DNA of 64,000 bases from PALSA-1006 sp964571195 (GTDB taxonomy: Bacteria > Pseudomonadota > Gammaproteobacteria > Burkholderiales > Gallionellaceae), in contig CAZNAD010000009.1 in the NCBI GenBank assembly GCA_964571195.1, forward strand, positions 15,218-79,217. The letters are read 5' to 3'. The notes beneath the pieces are model-generated. The model was given only the letters and a program-made list of their open reading frames with translations, was not told the DNA's origin and did not search any database. A program made the translations under genes and the position numbers. Shown piece by piece: positions 20,574 to 29,873 of this stretch (its first letter is position 1; every line of letters begins with the position of its first letter).

Positions 20574-21670
20574 GATGGGTCGAACCTCCGCATCGCCAGA
20601 CCGCAGGCTATCATCAGCGCGGGGGCATCCATTTGCAATTGCCGGGGTTTGACCCGGCTCGACAACGTCATCTGCGCAAACGGGTTGGCCACCAAGGTGC
20701 TCACCTGGGTGCGCGTAGCGACGGCATCATCCAGACCCGACAAAGCCGCACAACCGCCAGCCAGCACGACATAATCGACTTCGTTGTATTGGGTAGAAGT
20801 AAAGAAGAACTGGAGCGCCCGCGTCACTTCGGTAGCCACGTTTTCCAGGAAAGGTGCCAACACGTCGCTTTCGTAGTTATCCGGCAAACCACCGTCGCGC
20901 TTGGCGCGTTCGGCTTCTTGGGCAGACATACCAAAGGCATTCTGGATCATCTGGGTCAATTGCACACCGCCGATCTGCTGGTCACGCATATAAACCGACT
21001 GGCCGTTGCGCAGCACGTTCACGTTCATCACCGTGGCACCGACATCCACCAGCGCGACGCACAAGTCAGCGGCTCCGCCCGGCAACTGGCTGCGCACCTG
21101 CTCGAAGGCAGCTTCGGCGGCATACGGTTCGACATCGACAACGACGGCTTTCAGACCGGCTGCCTGTGCCGCCGCCACGCGATCTTCCACGTTCGCCTTG
21201 CGCGATGCTGCCAGCAACACCTCAACCTCTTCCGGGTCGGTAGGGGCTGGGCCAATGATCTGAAAGTCCAGATTGACTTCGTCCAGAGCAAACGGGATGT
21301 ACTGGTTAGCTTCCGCCTCGACCTGCATCTCCAGCTCATCCTCGCGCAGATTGCTGGGTAACAGGATCTTTTTGCTGATCACCGCAGCCGCAGGCAGCGC
21401 CAGACTGACATTCTTGATACGCGATCCCATGCGCTTCCAGGCGCGTTGCAACGTATCGGAAACCGCATCCAGATTATTGATGTTGCCGTCGCTCACCGCA
21501 TCTGCTGGCAAGGCTTCTATGGCGTAACGCTCCACAACATAACCCGCCTTTTTCGGAGCTTCGCTCAATTCCACCATCTTTACTGATGACGAGCTGATAT
21601 CCACCCCGATCAGGGGCGGTGTAGAGGTCGTCAAAAAATCTAGCGGAATATCAAAATTTCCTTTAATCAT
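20570..21670 (-). CDS. pilM: type IV pilus actin-like ATPase PilM
   Basis: A 366-residue cytoplasmic actin/FtsA-like protein that binds the PilN N-terminus and links the alignment complex to the pilus motors. The phosphate-binding motif IGVDISSSSVKMVEL is near residue 20, and the second nucleotide motif VVLAGGCAALSGL near residue 310. It is first in the pilMNOPQ operon. The ATG at 21670 has only a weak ribosome site. It is transcribed divergently from mrcA across a 136-base gap that must hold promoters for both. Confidence 0.95.
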   Translation of the reverse strand: MIKGNFDIPLDFLTTSTPPLIGVDISSSSVKMVELSEAPKKAGYVVERYAIEALPADAVSDGNINNLDAVSDTLQRAWKRMGSRIKNVSLALPAAAVISKKILLPSNLREDELEMQVEAEANQYIPFALDEVNLDFQIIGPAPTDPEEVEVLLAASRKANVEDRVAAAQAAGLKAVVVDVEPYAAEAAFEQVRSQLPGGAADLCVALVDVGATVMNVNVLRNGQSVYMRDQQIGGVQLTQMIQNAFGMSAQEAERAKRDGGLPDNYESDVLAPFLENVATEVTRALQFFFTSTQYNEVDYVVLAGGCAALSGLDDAVATRTQVSTLVANPFAQMTLSSRVKPRQLQMDAPALMIACGLAMRRFDPS

Positions 21671-21773
21671 AGGCTGGTTAGAGCGTTTCCGTACAAAGTG
21701 GTTTAAATCCTAGCAATAACACCCAACTGTGTAAAGTTTTTTCTATAGACTTATTTTGTCGGAGCGGAGCCGA

Positions 21774-21779
21774 TATAAT
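21774..21779 (+). promoter_or_regulatory. candidate -10 element of mrcA
   Basis: A perfect TATAAT lies 27 bases before the mrcA ATG, but the hexamer 17 bases further upstream (TTATTT) is a poor -35. The short leader has no clear Shine-Dalgarno sequence. Confidence 0.3.
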
Positions 21780-21806
21780 CAATCCACCTCATTAATCTTA
21801 CCTGTC

Positions 21807-24104
21807 ATGATTTCTCGTTGGTGGTTTTTTCCGGCACTCGCAGTCCTGGTTCTGCCGTTGTTGCCCCTGTTGCTGATCATTTTTGCGGCGGTGATGACCT
21901 ATCCCACCCTGCCTTCACTGGAGTCTTTGACCGATTATCGCCCGAAAGTGCCCCTGCGTGTCTACAGCGCGGAAGGCTTCCTGATCGGCGAGTTCGGTGA
22001 AGAGCGGCGCGAACTGCTCAAGATCGACGAAGTGCCGGACCTGATGAAAAAGGCCATCCTGGCTGCGGAAGATGATCGGTTCTACGAACACGGCGGAGTG
22101 GACTATCTGGGCGTGGTGCGCGCGGCACTCACTAATATCATCTCCGGCAGCAAGCGCCAGGGCTCATCCACTATCACCATGCAGGTTGCGCGCAACTTCT
22201 TCCTTTCCTCGGAAAAGGCCTGGTCACGCAAATTCAATGAAGTGCTGCTGGCTTTCAAGATCGAGCACAACCTGAGCAAAGACGAAATCCTGCAGCTCTA
22301 CATCAACCAGATCTATCTGGGACAGCGCGCCTACGGCTTTGCCGCAGCGGCACAAGCCTATTACGGCAAACCGCTGGAGCAGCTCACCATTGCCGAAACC
22401 GCCATGCTGGCCGGCTTGCCCAAAGCGCCGTCCTCGTACAACCCCGTGGTCAATCCCAAACGCGCCAAACTTCGCCAGATGTACGTGTTACGGCGCATGC
22501 ACGAACTCGGTTTCATCACTTCGACCCAGCTCGAAGCCGCTCAGACCGAACCTTTCGTCGCCAAACACGGCAATCAGGAATTCACCGTCAAGGCCGATTA
22601 TCTGGCCGAGATGGTGCGTCAGGTCATGTACGACCGTTATCAGGAAGACACCTACACTGAAGGTTACAAGGTCTATACCACCATCCGCCAGCAGGATCAG
22701 GCGGCGGCTTATGCCGCCGTACGCAACGGCGTGCTGGAATATGACAGCCGCCATGGTTACCGGGGACCGGAAGGTTTTATCGACCTGCGCAAGGACCGCA
22801 GCGAAGAGTTCATGGAAGACGCTTTGCAGGAAGTGGTGGACAGCGATGACCTGATCCCGGCAATCGTGGTGGAGGTGGGTCAGAAAATGATCCGCGCCTA
22901 TTGCAAAGGCGGCCAGATCGCGGAGATCTCCGGTGACGGATTGCGTTTCGCCCAGCATTCATTGGGGGACAAACTCTCGCTCAACCAGCGCATCCGCATC
23001 GGCTCGCTGATCCGTGTGCAAAAGAATGCAAAAGACTTCTGGCAGATCGTGCAGTTACCGCAAGTGGAAGCGGCTTTTGTTTCCGCCAGTCCGCAAAACG
23101 GCCAGATCTATGCGCTGATCGGCGGCTTCGACTTCAATCGCAACCAATTCAACCACGTGACCCAGGCCTGGCGTCAGCCCGGCTCCAGTTTCAAACCGTT
23201 CATCTATTCCGCCGCACTGGAAAAAGGCTTCACACCCGCATCCATCATCAATGATGCGCCGTTGGTGTTCGATGCCGCCCAGACCGGTAGCCAGCCTTGG
23301 CAACCCAAAAACTTCGACGACGAGTTCGACGGACCGATGCGGATGCGCCAGGGGCTGACCAAATCGAAAAATCTCGTTTCCATCCGCATCCTGCAAGCTA
23401 TCGGCCCGGAATATGCGCAGGACTACGTCACCAAGTTCGGCTTCGACAAAGACCGCCACCCGCCTTATCTGACCATGGCGCTGGGTGCCGGGGCGGTCAC
23501 CCCGATGCAGATGTTGACCGGATACTCGGTCTTCGCCAACGGCGGTTATCGCATCATGCCGTATTTCATCAGCCACATCGAAAACGCCCAAGGCAAAGTG
23601 ATCAGCCAGTCCGCTTCGGTAGTCGCCGGTAGCGGGGCGGAACAAGTCATCGATGTGCGCAATGCGTTCACTATGGTCAGCATGATGCAGGACGTGGTGC
23701 GCTTCGGCACCGCTACCCGTGCCATGTCGCTGGGTCGACAAGACCTCGCCGGCAAGACCGGCACCACCAGCGATGCGATGGATGCCTGGTTCTGCGGCTT
23801 CCAACCGACCGTGGTGGGAATCTCGTGGATCGGTTTCGACACCCCGCGCAGCCTGGGTGACAAAGAGACCGGCGGCGGGGCGGCTCTGCCGATCTGGATG
23901 GACTATATGGCCAAAGTGCTGAAAGACACGCCCGAAACGGTTTACACCATGCCGGACAATATGGTCACCGCGCGCATCAACGATAGCGGCCTGCGCGACC
24001 CGGACGGAGCCAGAGTGGATTATTTCTACCAGGAGAATCTGCCGCCCGAGGCGGGTAGCGGCTCCAGTGAGCGCCTGGATTCGGTGAAGGACCAGCTTTT
24101 CTGA
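21807..24104 (+). CDS. mrcA: penicillin-binding protein 1A, bifunctional transglycosylase/transpeptidase
   Basis: A class A PBP that polymerises and cross-links peptidoglycan. From the ATG at 21807 it has 765 residues. There is one membrane anchor (about 8-30). The GT51 domain carries the catalytic Glu88 in AAEDDRFYEHGG and the QGSSTITMQVARN motif. An OB-like insert follows. The transpeptidase domain has the nucleophile Ser460 in SSFK, SKN at 520-522 and KTG at 650-652. The open frame upstream to a TTG adds 17 residues of no family similarity. As in most betaproteobacteria it is divergent from pilM. Its TGA overlaps the next ATG by one base. Confidence 0.96.
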   Translation: MISRWWFFPALAVLVLPLLPLLLIIFAAVMTYPTLPSLESLTDYRPKVPLRVYSAEGFLIGEFGEERRELLKIDEVPDLMKKAILAAEDDRFYEHGGVDYLGVVRAALTNIISGSKRQGSSTITMQVARNFFLSSEKAWSRKFNEVLLAFKIEHNLSKDEILQLYINQIYLGQRAYGFAAAAQAYYGKPLEQLTIAETAMLAGLPKAPSSYNPVVNPKRAKLRQMYVLRRMHELGFITSTQLEAAQTEPFVAKHGNQEFTVKADYLAEMVRQVMYDRYQEDTYTEGYKVYTTIRQQDQAAAYAAVRNGVLEYDSRHGYRGPEGFIDLRKDRSEEFMEDALQEVVDSDDLIPAIVVEVGQKMIRAYCKGGQIAEISGDGLRFAQHSLGDKLSLNQRIRIGSLIRVQKNAKDFWQIVQLPQVEAAFVSASPQNGQIYALIGGFDFNRNQFNHVTQAWRQPGSSFKPFIYSAALEKGFTPASIINDAPLVFDAAQTGSQPWQPKNFDDEFDGPMRMRQGLTKSKNLVSIRILQAIGPEYAQDYVTKFGFDKDRHPPYLTMALGAGAVTPMQMLTGYSVFANGGYRIMPYFISHIENAQGKVISQSASVVAGSGAEQVIDVRNAFTMVSMMQDVVRFGTATRAMSLGRQDLAGKTGTTSDAMDAWFCGFQPTVVGISWIGFDTPRSLGDKETGGGAALPIWMDYMAKVLKDTPETVYTMPDNMVTARINDSGLRDPDGARVDYFYQENLPPEAGSGSSERLDSVKDQLF

Positions 24105-24697
24105 TGAGTAAACCCCATCCACAACGCCGCGACCTGATGCGCGAACAACTCGCGCACCACACCGCCAGACTGATCGCGGAAGACGGCATCACCGATTTCG
24201 CCTTTGCCAAACGCAAAGCCGCCAAACAGCTCGGCGCAGCCGACACACAACACCTGCCCAGCAATCAGGAAGTGGACGAAGCCCTGAGCAGCTACCGCGC
24301 GCTCTATCAACAGCACAGCCACCCCGACATTCTGTATCAGCTACGCGAAGAAGCACTCGCCGCCATGCGCATGCTGGCACCGTTCCACCCCTATCTGACC
24401 GGCTCGGTGTTGAGCGGTGCGGCAGGGGCTAACTCCGACATCAATCTCATGCTGTTCAGCGACGATGCCAAAGCGGTGTTGCTGTTCCTGCTCAAACACG
24501 AGTTTGAGTTCGAAGACGGGGAATGGAACGTGCGCGTGGGCGGACACGAAGAACGTGTGCCCAGCTACACCCTGACCGGCGAATCCGGCACGCTGATACA
24601 CATCATCGTGCTGCCGGAGAACGCGCGCCACAGCGGTGCCCGCCATCCCGAGACCCACGCCAATATTGAGGCCGTCGAAACACTGCTCGCGGGCTGA
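24104..24697 (+). CDS. nucleotidyltransferase-fold protein of unknown role
   Basis: A 197-residue protein. An N-terminal helical region (AEDGITDFAFAKRKAAKQLG) precedes a segment TGSVLSGAAGANSDINLMLF that looks like the GS...D.D core of a minimal nucleotidyltransferase, though only one clear acidic residue sits in the usual DxD position. Catalysis is therefore uncertain. The start overlaps the mrcA stop (TGATG), so it is translated with PBP1A. It is probably a conserved hypothetical of betaproteobacteria. I do not know its substrate. Confidence 0.8.
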   Translation: MSKPHPQRRDLMREQLAHHTARLIAEDGITDFAFAKRKAAKQLGAADTQHLPSNQEVDEALSSYRALYQQHSHPDILYQLREEALAAMRMLAPFHPYLTGSVLSGAAGANSDINLMLFSDDAKAVLLFLLKHEFEFEDGEWNVRVGGHEERVPSYTLTGESGTLIHIIVLPENARHSGARHPETHANIEAVETLLAG

Positions 24698-24814
24698 TTT
24701 CCTGTGCCGGACACAACGATCCTGCCGTTGCCGCACCTTATCTATCCCTTCAGGAAACCAAATGCCCGCGCCGGGGTCTATGGCGGGCAATGTTGCCTTT
24801 TACCCGACCTGTGA

Positions 24815-25768
24815 ATGTCCGCCACGCCTCTCCGCATCGGTAAATATTCCATCATCCGGCCCATCGGCGCGGGTGCCACATCCGATGTGTACCTGGCGAT
24901 GCGGGACGATGCGTTCTCCACCGTTGCGCTCAAACAGTTCCGCAACGTGTTCCAGTCCGACTGGCACAAGAAGATGTTCGTCACCGAAGTGGAATTGGGA
25001 CAGAAGATGCGGCACAAGAACATCGTGCACGTGCTGGAGGCCGACCTGAACGAGAAGAGCGGCGCCTATCTGGTGATGGAATACGCCCACGGCACCTCGC
25101 TCGACCGGCACGAACATGCCGACACCCTGTTGCCGATCAACACCGTGTTATCGGTGGTAGAGCAGATCGCCAGTGCGCTACGTTACGCAGCGACACTGGG
25201 CGTGGTACACCGCGACGTAAAGCCGGCCAACATCATCCTGTCGCCGAACGGCACGGCCAAACTCACCGATTTCGGTTGTGCCGTACCGAGCAACGAGCTG
25301 GGGTCGGTGGTGGCGGGCAGCCTGGCCTATATGTCGCCGGAACAACTCGAGGGCCAACCGCTGGATCAACGCGCCGACATCTACGCCCTCGGAGCCGTGT
25401 TGTACCGTCTGCTCACCGGCAAGAACACCTTTGAGGCGGAGGACAATTTCGAGGCACGTATCGCCATCCTGAACCTGCCCATCATCCCTATCGGCACCTA
25501 TCGCAAAGAGCTGCCCGCAAGTCTGGTCGCGGTGATCGAGCGCGCCCTGCAAAAAGACGTTGCCGACCGTTATGCCAACTGGGATGAGTTCATCCATGAC
25601 TTCGGCGAAGCCGCGCACGCCATCCGTATGTCTGACCTCGATCTCGACATGTACCGCGGCTTCAGCTTGTCGACACAATCGGTGTTGTCGAACTATGCGG
25701 CGACCGACCGCGAGTTCTCGCGCAGCGGTTTTTCACGCAGCGCGATGCCGGATTCTTTCGGGGCTTGA
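24815..25768 (+). CDS. eukaryotic-type Ser/Thr protein kinase
   Basis: A 317-residue soluble kinase. The glycine loop is GAGATSDVY (18-26), the ATP Lys is K40, the catalytic loop HRDVKPAN is at 132-139 and the metal-binding DFG at 152-154. The APE equivalent is SPEQ. All catalytic residues are present. There is no membrane helix and no PASTA or other sensor domain; the tail of about 45 residues after the kinase fold is Ser- and Phe-rich (FSRSGFSRSAMP) and could be an autophosphorylation region. It lies 117 bases downstream of the mrcA-nucleotidyltransferase pair on the same strand. The gap between holds no gene that I can support. No Shine-Dalgarno sequence precedes the ATG. Confidence 0.92.
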   Translation: MSATPLRIGKYSIIRPIGAGATSDVYLAMRDDAFSTVALKQFRNVFQSDWHKKMFVTEVELGQKMRHKNIVHVLEADLNEKSGAYLVMEYAHGTSLDRHEHADTLLPINTVLSVVEQIASALRYAATLGVVHRDVKPANIILSPNGTAKLTDFGCAVPSNELGSVVAGSLAYMSPEQLEGQPLDQRADIYALGAVLYRLLTGKNTFEAEDNFEARIAILNLPIIPIGTYRKELPASLVAVIERALQKDVADRYANWDEFIHDFGEAAHAIRMSDLDLDMYRGFSLSTQSVLSNYAATDREFSRSGFSRSAMPDSFGA

Positions 25769-25774
25769 GCCGGA

Positions 25775-27136
25775 TCAGCTCTTGGCTTTGAACAGCGCCG
25801 CGACTTGCCGTTGCGGCTTGTTCAACACGGGTGCGGTAGCCGCGGGTACGGCTGCCGGCTGCGCAACAGCAGCCGGTTCGTACGGCTTAGAGAACCAGTC
25901 GTCCACCGGAGCGGCGCGGTGATGGCCGCGTACCGGCGCAGGTCTGAGCGGCTTCTGGTATCCGCTCGGCACGACCAGCGCCTCGCGCGGGAAAGTGCGA
26001 TTGAGCAACTTCTCGATCTCCACCAGGCGGCGTTCTTCTTCGCCATCCACCAGCGACACCGCTTCACCGGAAGCCCCCGCACGGCCGGTACGGCCGATAC
26101 GATGAACATAGTCTTCCGCATGGGTGGGTAATTCGTAGTTGATGACCAGCGGCAACTGGTCGATGTCCAAGCCGCGCGCGGCCACATCGGTGGCGGTCAG
26201 CGCTTGGATGGTACCAGCCTTGAACGCATCCAGTGCTTCGATACGCTCGCGCTGCGTCTTGTCGCCGTGGATGGCATCGGCGGGGATACCGGCCCGCTCC
26301 AGTTGTTTGGCGACATGAGCCGCGCTCAGCTTGGTGCGAGTGAACACCAGCACCTGCTTGACGTTACGGGTACGAATCAGCTCGACCAGCGCATGGAACT
26401 TGTCCTGATGCCCGACCATACACACCGACTGTTTGATGTTCTCGCCCGCCGCATTACGCCGTGCGGTCTCGACCGTGACCGGATTCACAAGGAATTCCTG
26501 CGCCAGCTTTTTGATCTCGTCGGAGAAAGTGGCCGAGAACAGCAACGTCTGCCGCTGCTTGGGCAACAATGCGACGATACGCTTGAGGTCGGGCATAAAA
26601 CCCATGTCCAGCATACGATCGGCCTCGTCGAGGATGAGCACCTGCACCTGGTTGAGTTGCAGGTTGCGGCTCTCGACATGGTCGAGCAGACGCCCCGGTG
26701 TCGCCACCAATATCTCCACACCATTCATCAGGATCGGTTTCTGCGCCTTGATGTCGGTACCGCCGTACACCACCGCCGTGCGCAACGGCACATGTTTGGA
26801 ATACGTCACCACGTTCTCATGCACCTGTATCGCCAGCTCGCGCGTCGGCGCAAGGATCAGCGCACGGATAGGATGGCGGGCAGGGGAGGCACTGGTGCTG
26901 GCGTGCGGCAACAAACGCTGCAACATCGGCAGGGTGAACGCGGCGGTCTTGCCGGTACCGGTCTGCGCCATCGCCATCAGATCGCTGCCCGCAATAACAT
27001 GGGGAATCGCCTGCGCCTGTATCGGCGTCGGCTGGGTATAACCTGTTTCTTCGATGGCGCGCAGGATCTTGGCATCGAGCGCGAGGGAGGAGAACAAGAG
27101 CGGTGTTGCGGTGGTTTCGTCCATAATTGCCGTCAT
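25775..27136 (-). CDS. rhlE: DEAD-box RNA helicase, RhlE type
   Basis: A 453-residue ATP-dependent RNA helicase. The Q motif region is TQPTPIQAQAIP, motif I AQTGTGKT, motif II DEAD (in LDEADRMLDMGF), motif III SAT, and motif VI HRIGRTGRAG. The tail of about 70 residues is Ala/Pro-rich with scattered Arg and Lys, as in RhlE proteins of betaproteobacteria, which act in ribosome assembly and RNA decay. It converges on the kinase gene with only 6 bases between. Alternative ATG four codons in (27124). Confidence 0.93.
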   Translation of the reverse strand: MTAIMDETTATPLLFSSLALDAKILRAIEETGYTQPTPIQAQAIPHVIAGSDLMAMAQTGTGKTAAFTLPMLQRLLPHASTSASPARHPIRALILAPTRELAIQVHENVVTYSKHVPLRTAVVYGGTDIKAQKPILMNGVEILVATPGRLLDHVESRNLQLNQVQVLILDEADRMLDMGFMPDLKRIVALLPKQRQTLLFSATFSDEIKKLAQEFLVNPVTVETARRNAAGENIKQSVCMVGHQDKFHALVELIRTRNVKQVLVFTRTKLSAAHVAKQLERAGIPADAIHGDKTQRERIEALDAFKAGTIQALTATDVAARGLDIDQLPLVINYELPTHAEDYVHRIGRTGRAGASGEAVSLVDGEEERRLVEIEKLLNRTFPREALVVPSGYQKPLRPAPVRGHHRAAPVDDWFSKPYEPAAVAQPAAVPAATAPVLNKPQRQVAALFKAKS

Positions 27137-27196
27137 TATACTGGATTCGCGCCGCCCGAATGGGGCGGCTGAACGGCCAGCAGCCGGCCTGATAGA

Positions 27197-28786
27197 ATGC
27201 CGACAATGAACACTTCCTCCCCCGCCATCACCCCCACCCAGCGCAAGGTCGTGCTTGCCGCCTGTTTCGGCACCTTCCTGGAGTGGTACGACTTCCTCAC
27301 TTTCGCTTCGCTGGCGGTCTATTTCAGTGTGCTGTTCTTCCCGCCGGACAACCCGACCGCCGCGCTGCTGGCCAGTCTGGCCACGTTCGGCGTGGGCATG
27401 CTGGTGCGCCCGCTGGGTGCGGCGGTGTTCGGTTCACTGGGTGACAAATATGGTCGCCGCCCCATCTTCATCGCCACCATCTTCCTGATGGGAGTGACCA
27501 CCTTCGCCGTCGGCCTGTTGCCCACCTACGAACAGGTCGGCTTGCTGGCTCCGGCGTTGCTGCTGGTGTTGCGCTTGTTGCAGGGTTTCGCCGTGGGCGG
27601 CGAGATCGGCGGCGCGGCGGTGTACCTCACCGAACACGCACCCGCCAACCGGCGCGGCTTCTACACCAGCGTGCTGCAACTCATGGGCCCGCTGGGCATC
27701 ATGGCTTCCACGCTGCAAGTGGTGCTGCTGCAATATTGGCTCACTCCGGCCGAGTTCGGCGAATGGGGCTGGCGCGTACCGTTCCTGCTCTCCATCGTGT
27801 TGCTGCTCATCTCGCTGAAAAGTCGTTTGAACATGATCGAATCACCCGTGTTCGTCGAGATGCAGAACAGCGAGACGTTGTCCAAAGCGCCGCTGCGCGA
27901 ATGCCTGAAAGACCGGCGCACGCTGGGTCGCATGGCGCTGCTGTTTTTCTGCATCTCGGCGGGCGGCTCGCTACTGTTCTTCTCGTCACAGGTGTACACC
28001 AACGTGTTCCTCAAAAGCGTGGTGAAGATCGATGCGCAACTCGCCAGCACGCTGGTGATGCTCACCACCGTCGCGCTGTTCCCGCTCACCGTGTTCTGCG
28101 GCTGGCTATCGGACAGGGTGGGGCGCAGGCCGGTGTTGCTCGCGGGTCTGTTGCTTGGCGCACTTGCCATCCTGCCCGTGTTCCACGGTTTGCTGCATTT
28201 CGGCAACCCCGCACTGGCCGATTTCAACCGCAACGTCGAGGTCCGGTTGACGGGGGAGGGCTGTCATTACAACCCCTTCGTCAAGGCGCGCAACGATTGT
28301 GAACGCAACCAGGAATGGCTAACCAAACAAGGCGTGGTGTATGTACTGCAAGAGCAAGGCGGGGCAATCACCCAAGTCGCAGTAAAGGGACATGCACCGG
28401 TCGCGGGCTTTGATGTCGCGGCGCTGAAACAGACGTTGCAAGCCGCAGGCTGGCCAGACAAAGCCGACGCGCAACACACCAATATCGCGGCCATCGTCGC
28501 GCTGTTGCTAGTGTTGGTGGTGGCGCTCGCACTCATCACCGGCCCGCAGACTGCGGTGCTGGCGGAGTTGTTCCCCGCGCGCACGCGCTACACCGCTGCC
28601 GCCTTGCCGCATAACCTGAGCGCGGGCTGGATCGGCGGCATGTCACCGTTCATGGTCACCCTCATCGGCACGCGCATGGGCGATGTATCGCTCGGCATCT
28701 GGTATCCGGCGGGACTGCTGTGTATGGCCTTTGTCGTCGGTCTGTTATTCTTGCCGGAGACTAGGAATACACCGCTGGAACATTAA
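27197..28786 (+). CDS. MHS-family MFS metabolite:proton symporter with periplasmic insert
   Basis: A 529-residue, 12-helix major facilitator of the ShiA/ProP/KgtP group. It has the MHS signature GTFLEWYDF, motif A in loop 2-3 (GSLGDKYGRRP) and in loop 8-9 (GWLSDRVGRRP), and RLLQGFAVGGEIGGA in helix 4. It is longer than the usual 430-450 residues because about 90 hydrophilic residues (about 338-428) sit between helices 9 and 10, on the predicted periplasmic side, with Cys356 and Cys368. Substrate unknown; neighbours (pyrC, 23 bases downstream) do not settle it. ATG at 27197, with another at 27206. Confidence 0.88.
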   Translation: MPTMNTSSPAITPTQRKVVLAACFGTFLEWYDFLTFASLAVYFSVLFFPPDNPTAALLASLATFGVGMLVRPLGAAVFGSLGDKYGRRPIFIATIFLMGVTTFAVGLLPTYEQVGLLAPALLLVLRLLQGFAVGGEIGGAAVYLTEHAPANRRGFYTSVLQLMGPLGIMASTLQVVLLQYWLTPAEFGEWGWRVPFLLSIVLLLISLKSRLNMIESPVFVEMQNSETLSKAPLRECLKDRRTLGRMALLFFCISAGGSLLFFSSQVYTNVFLKSVVKIDAQLASTLVMLTTVALFPLTVFCGWLSDRVGRRPVLLAGLLLGALAILPVFHGLLHFGNPALADFNRNVEVRLTGEGCHYNPFVKARNDCERNQEWLTKQGVVYVLQEQGGAITQVAVKGHAPVAGFDVAALKQTLQAAGWPDKADAQHTNIAAIVALLLVLVVALALITGPQTAVLAELFPARTRYTAAALPHNLSAGWIGGMSPFMVTLIGTRMGDVSLGIWYPAGLLCMAFVVGLLFLPETRNTPLEH

Positions 28787-28809
28787 AAGATTCGAGATCG
28801 GATACGAAC

Positions 28810-29841
28810 ATGGAAATCAAGCTTACCCGCCCCGACGACTGGCACCTGCACCTGCGCGACGACGCGCTAATGGCCTCGGTGCTGCCCGACACTGCCAGAC
28901 AATTCGCCCGCGCCATCGTCATGCCCAACCTGCGCCCGCCGGTGACCACCACCGCGCAGGCCGTGGCCTACCGCGAACGCATCCTTAAAGCCTTGCCGCA
29001 AGGCATGAAGTTCGAGCCGCTGATGACGCTCTACCTCACCGACATCACCAGTGCGGAAGAGATACGCAAAGCCAAAGCCTGCGGCGTAGTGCATGCGGTG
29101 AAGTTGTACCCGGCGGGTGCCACTACCAATTCCGATGCGGGTGTCACCGACCTGCGCAAGACCTACGCCGCGCTCGAAGCGATGCAGGCATGCGGCATGC
29201 CGCTGCTGGTGCACGGCGAAGTCACCAGCGCCGACATCGATATCTTCGACCGCGAGGCCGTGTTCATCGAGCGTGTCATGCAACCGCTGCTGCATGACTT
29301 GCCGAACCTGCGCGTGGTGTTCGAGCACATCACCACCAAAGATGCCGCAGAGTTCGTGACCGGCGCGCCGGACACCATCGCCGCCACGCTCACCCCGCAA
29401 CACCTGCTCTACAACCGCAACGCCATGCTGGTCGGTGGCATCCGCCCACACTTCTACTGCCTGCCGATTTTGAAACGCGAGACGCACCGCGAAGCCTTGG
29501 TGAATGCCGCCACCAGCGGCAGCAAAAAATTCTTCCTCGGCACTGACAGCGCCCCGCATGCCCAGCACACCAAAGAGAATGCCTGCGGCTGCGCCGGATG
29601 CTACAGCGCGCATAGCGCCATCGAACTGTATGCAGAAGCGTTCGAAGCGGCGGGTGCGCTGGACAAGCTCGAAGCCTTCGCCAGCTTTTATGGCGCGGAC
29701 TACTACGGTTTGCCTCGTAACACCGACAAGGTCACGCTGCGCAAGGAAGAGTGGCAGGTTCCGGCGTCGGTGGGGTTTGGTGAGCATCAGCTCGTGCCGT
29801 TAAGGGCGGGGGAGAAAATGAAGTGGAAGCTGGTGGAGTGA
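28810..29841 (+). CDS. pyrC: dihydroorotase (class II)
   Basis: PyrC cyclises carbamoyl aspartate to dihydroorotate in pyrimidine synthesis. The 343-residue product begins with the zinc-binding DDWHLHLRD. It carries the Lys that is carbamylated in the family in AVKLYPAGATTNSD, then HGE, the HIT motif in FEHITTKDA, and the active-site Asp in LGTDSAPH. Length and motifs are of the E. coli type. It follows the transporter by 23 bases, and pyrE lies 3 kb downstream in the same direction. Confidence 0.97.
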   Translation: MEIKLTRPDDWHLHLRDDALMASVLPDTARQFARAIVMPNLRPPVTTTAQAVAYRERILKALPQGMKFEPLMTLYLTDITSAEEIRKAKACGVVHAVKLYPAGATTNSDAGVTDLRKTYAALEAMQACGMPLLVHGEVTSADIDIFDREAVFIERVMQPLLHDLPNLRVVFEHITTKDAAEFVTGAPDTIAATLTPQHLLYNRNAMLVGGIRPHFYCLPILKRETHREALVNAATSGSKKFFLGTDSAPHAQHTKENACGCAGCYSAHSAIELYAEAFEAAGALDKLEAFASFYGADYYGLPRNTDKVTLRKEEWQVPASVGFGEHQLVPLRAGEKMKWKLVE

Positions 29842-29873
29842 TGGTGTAATTGCATGTCCAATTGGGGGCGTAG

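Noticed and set aside
24763..24786. GCCCGC...GCGGGC inverted pair before the kinase gene
   Set aside because: Six-base arms with a 12-base loop and only a distant T-run; too weak to call.
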